Shown here one piece after another: positions 4,970-5,908 of a DNA stretch of 5,908 nt. Location: assembly GCA_036743315.1 (NCBI GenBank), contig DAINPV010000265.1, positions 1-5,908 of the forward strand, given 5' to 3'. This stretch comes from CALBTQ01 sp036743315 (GTDB lineage: Bacteria > Lernaellota > Lernaellaia > Lernaellales > Lernaellaceae). The translations under genes and the position numbers were made by a program. Below the pieces are notes generated by a model that was given only the letters and a program-made list of their open reading frames with translations, was not told the DNA's origin and did no database searches. The stretch's first letter is position 1. Each line of letters starts with the position of its first letter.

Positions 4970-5908
4970 CGTCGTTGCCGGAATTGCCGGTCTACAATCT
5001 GCTGCCGCTGGAGCTGGTGTCCGGTCAAGGCGCAACAGTCGTCGATGCGCGCGGCGACGAATATCTCGACTTCTACGGCGGGCACGCTGTCGCCGCTTTA
5101 GGACACGGCCATCCGAAGCTTGCCGAGGCGCTGTACCGGCAAGCGCAACGGTTGATGTTCTATTCCAACGCCGTCGACCATGAACCGCGCCGCCGCTTCT
5201 GCGCTCGTTTGTTGCGGATGACCGGCAACCACTTTGCCGGCGTCTTTCTCTGCAACAGCGGCGCGGAGGCCAATGAAAATGCACTGGCGATCGCCCGCCA
5301 ACTCACCCAACGCAAGGTCTTCGTCTCGGTGGAAGGCGGTTTTCACGGGCGCACACTGTTGACTCTCGCCTTGTCCGGCCTGCCCCATTACCGCCGCCTG
5401 GCCCAGGCGGGCGATGAATCGTTGCTCAACGATCTGCGCCTCTTGCCCGCACATGACCTGAAGATGATCGATGCGATCGTCGATGAACAATGCGCCGCGG
5501 TGATCGTCGAACCGGTGCAGGGGCTGGCCGGCGCGGTCGCCTTCTCCACCAAGTACCTAGCGTACTTGCGGCAACGCTGCGACGAAGTGGGCGCCGTGTT
5601 GATCTTCGATGAGGTGCAGTGCGGCTCCGGGCGCAGCGGATGCTACACGGCCGCCCAACGCTTATGTGTGCAACCGCACATCCTGACCCTGGCCAAGGGG
5701 CTGGCCGGCGGTTTCCCCATCGGCGCGGTGCTGTGCGACCAGCGCACGGCCGCCATGAATCCCGGCACGCTCGGCTCGACTTTCGGCGGCGCACCGTTGG
5801 CCTGCGCCGCCGGCCTGGCCGCGCTGGACATCATTGAAGAAGAAGACCTGCTCGCTAACGCCTATCGGCTCGGCGAGCATCTGAAGTTCGCTCTGGCCTG
5901 CATCGACG
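4963..5908 (+). CDS. argD: Acetylornithine (N-acylornithine) aminotransferase, 3' end beyond the window
   Basis: This class III pyridoxal-phosphate aminotransferase moves an amino group from glutamate to N-acylglutamate semialdehyde, giving N-acylornithine. The window contains 315 codons without a stop, out of roughly 380-400 usual for the family, so only the C-terminal part is missing. Visible signatures are DFYGGHAVAALGHGHP (36-51), LCNSGAEANENAL (96-108), FHGRT (127-131), IVEPVQG (181-187), FDEVQCGSGRSG (215-226), the PLP lysine K245 in TLAKGLAGG, and GSTFGGAPLACAA (271-283). The YGGHAV and GRSG variants are closer to Bacteroidetes-type ArgD than to E. coli ArgD, in line with the neighbouring argC. 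Class III transaminases are hard to tell apart by sequence alone, but position directly after argC makes ArgD by far the best call. Translation is coupled to argC through the ATGCTGA overlap. Confidence 0.88.
   Translation, partial: MLTSLPELPVYNLLPLELVSGQGATVVDARGDEYLDFYGGHAVAALGHGHPKLAEALYRQAQRLMFYSNAVDHEPRRRFCARLLRMTGNHFAGVFLCNSGAEANENALAIARQLTQRKVFVSVEGGFHGRTLLTLALSGLPHYRRLAQAGDESLLNDLRLLPAHDLKMIDAIVDEQCAAVIVEPVQGLAGAVAFSTKYLAYLRQRCDEVGAVLIFDEVQCGSGRSGCYTAAQRLCVQPHILTLAKGLAGGFPIGAVLCDQRTAAMNPGTLGSTFGGAPLACAAGLAALDIIEEEDLLANAYRLGEHLKFALACID

Noticed and set aside
4481..5284. Minus-strand open frame across the argC/argD junction
   Set aside because: It is Arg-rich shadow sequence; both sense-strand proteins carry complete family signatures through this region.
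3932..5908. LysW-dependent lysine/arginine pathway (lysY-lysJ)
   Set aside because: No lysW or lysX is visible, and the ArgC and ArgD motifs look closer to N-acylglutamate-type enzymes. It remains a minor alternative.

Overview
The window is 5.9 kb of compact, GC-rich bacterial DNA. It holds two divergent gene groups separated by a 290-base intergenic region that is AT-rich on its right side. No rRNA, tRNA, CRISPR array, insertion sequence or other mobile element is visible. GTG starts, strong Shine-Dalgarno sites, short overlaps and the protein families fit an uncultured, probably anaerobic bacterium of a deltaproteobacteria-like or candidate lineage. That placement is an impression from protein style, not a phylogenetic result.

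Left group (minus strand, positions 2580 to the left edge): a CrtI/phytoene-desaturase-like FAD oxidoreductase is followed after 10 bases by a ferredoxin-reductase-like flavoprotein. The second gene's Shine-Dalgarno overlaps the first gene's stop codon. Together they look like an oxidoreductase and its electron-transfer partner; the substrate is unknown. The reductase enters its C-terminal 2Fe-2S ferredoxin domain but stops before any cluster-binding cysteines. A neighbouring frame stays open to the window edge, so a frameshift, small deletion or assembly error is likely.

Intergenic region (2581-2870): a candidate minus-strand promoter lies in the left half and overlaps a dyad. In the right half a good sigma70-type promoter faces right. 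Its -10 lies inside the first of two perfect 13-base palindromes, repeated exactly 20 bases apart just before the first gene of the right-hand operon. This looks like a tandem repressor operator.

Right group (plus strand, 2871 to the right edge): a DUF1611/BioD-like P-loop protein, then argC, then argD (cut by the window edge). The genes overlap by 4 and 7 bases, so they form one translationally coupled operon. ArgC makes N-acylglutamate semialdehyde and ArgD transaminates it to N-acylornithine. Both resemble the Bacteroidetes-type enzymes, some of which work in N-succinyl or acetylcitrulline variants of the arginine pathway. The most interesting point is the P-loop protein leading this operon. 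Because a DUF1611 protein (DgcN) is known to N-acetylate D-glutamate, this one may be a non-canonical acylation or accessory factor for arginine synthesis. That role is inference.
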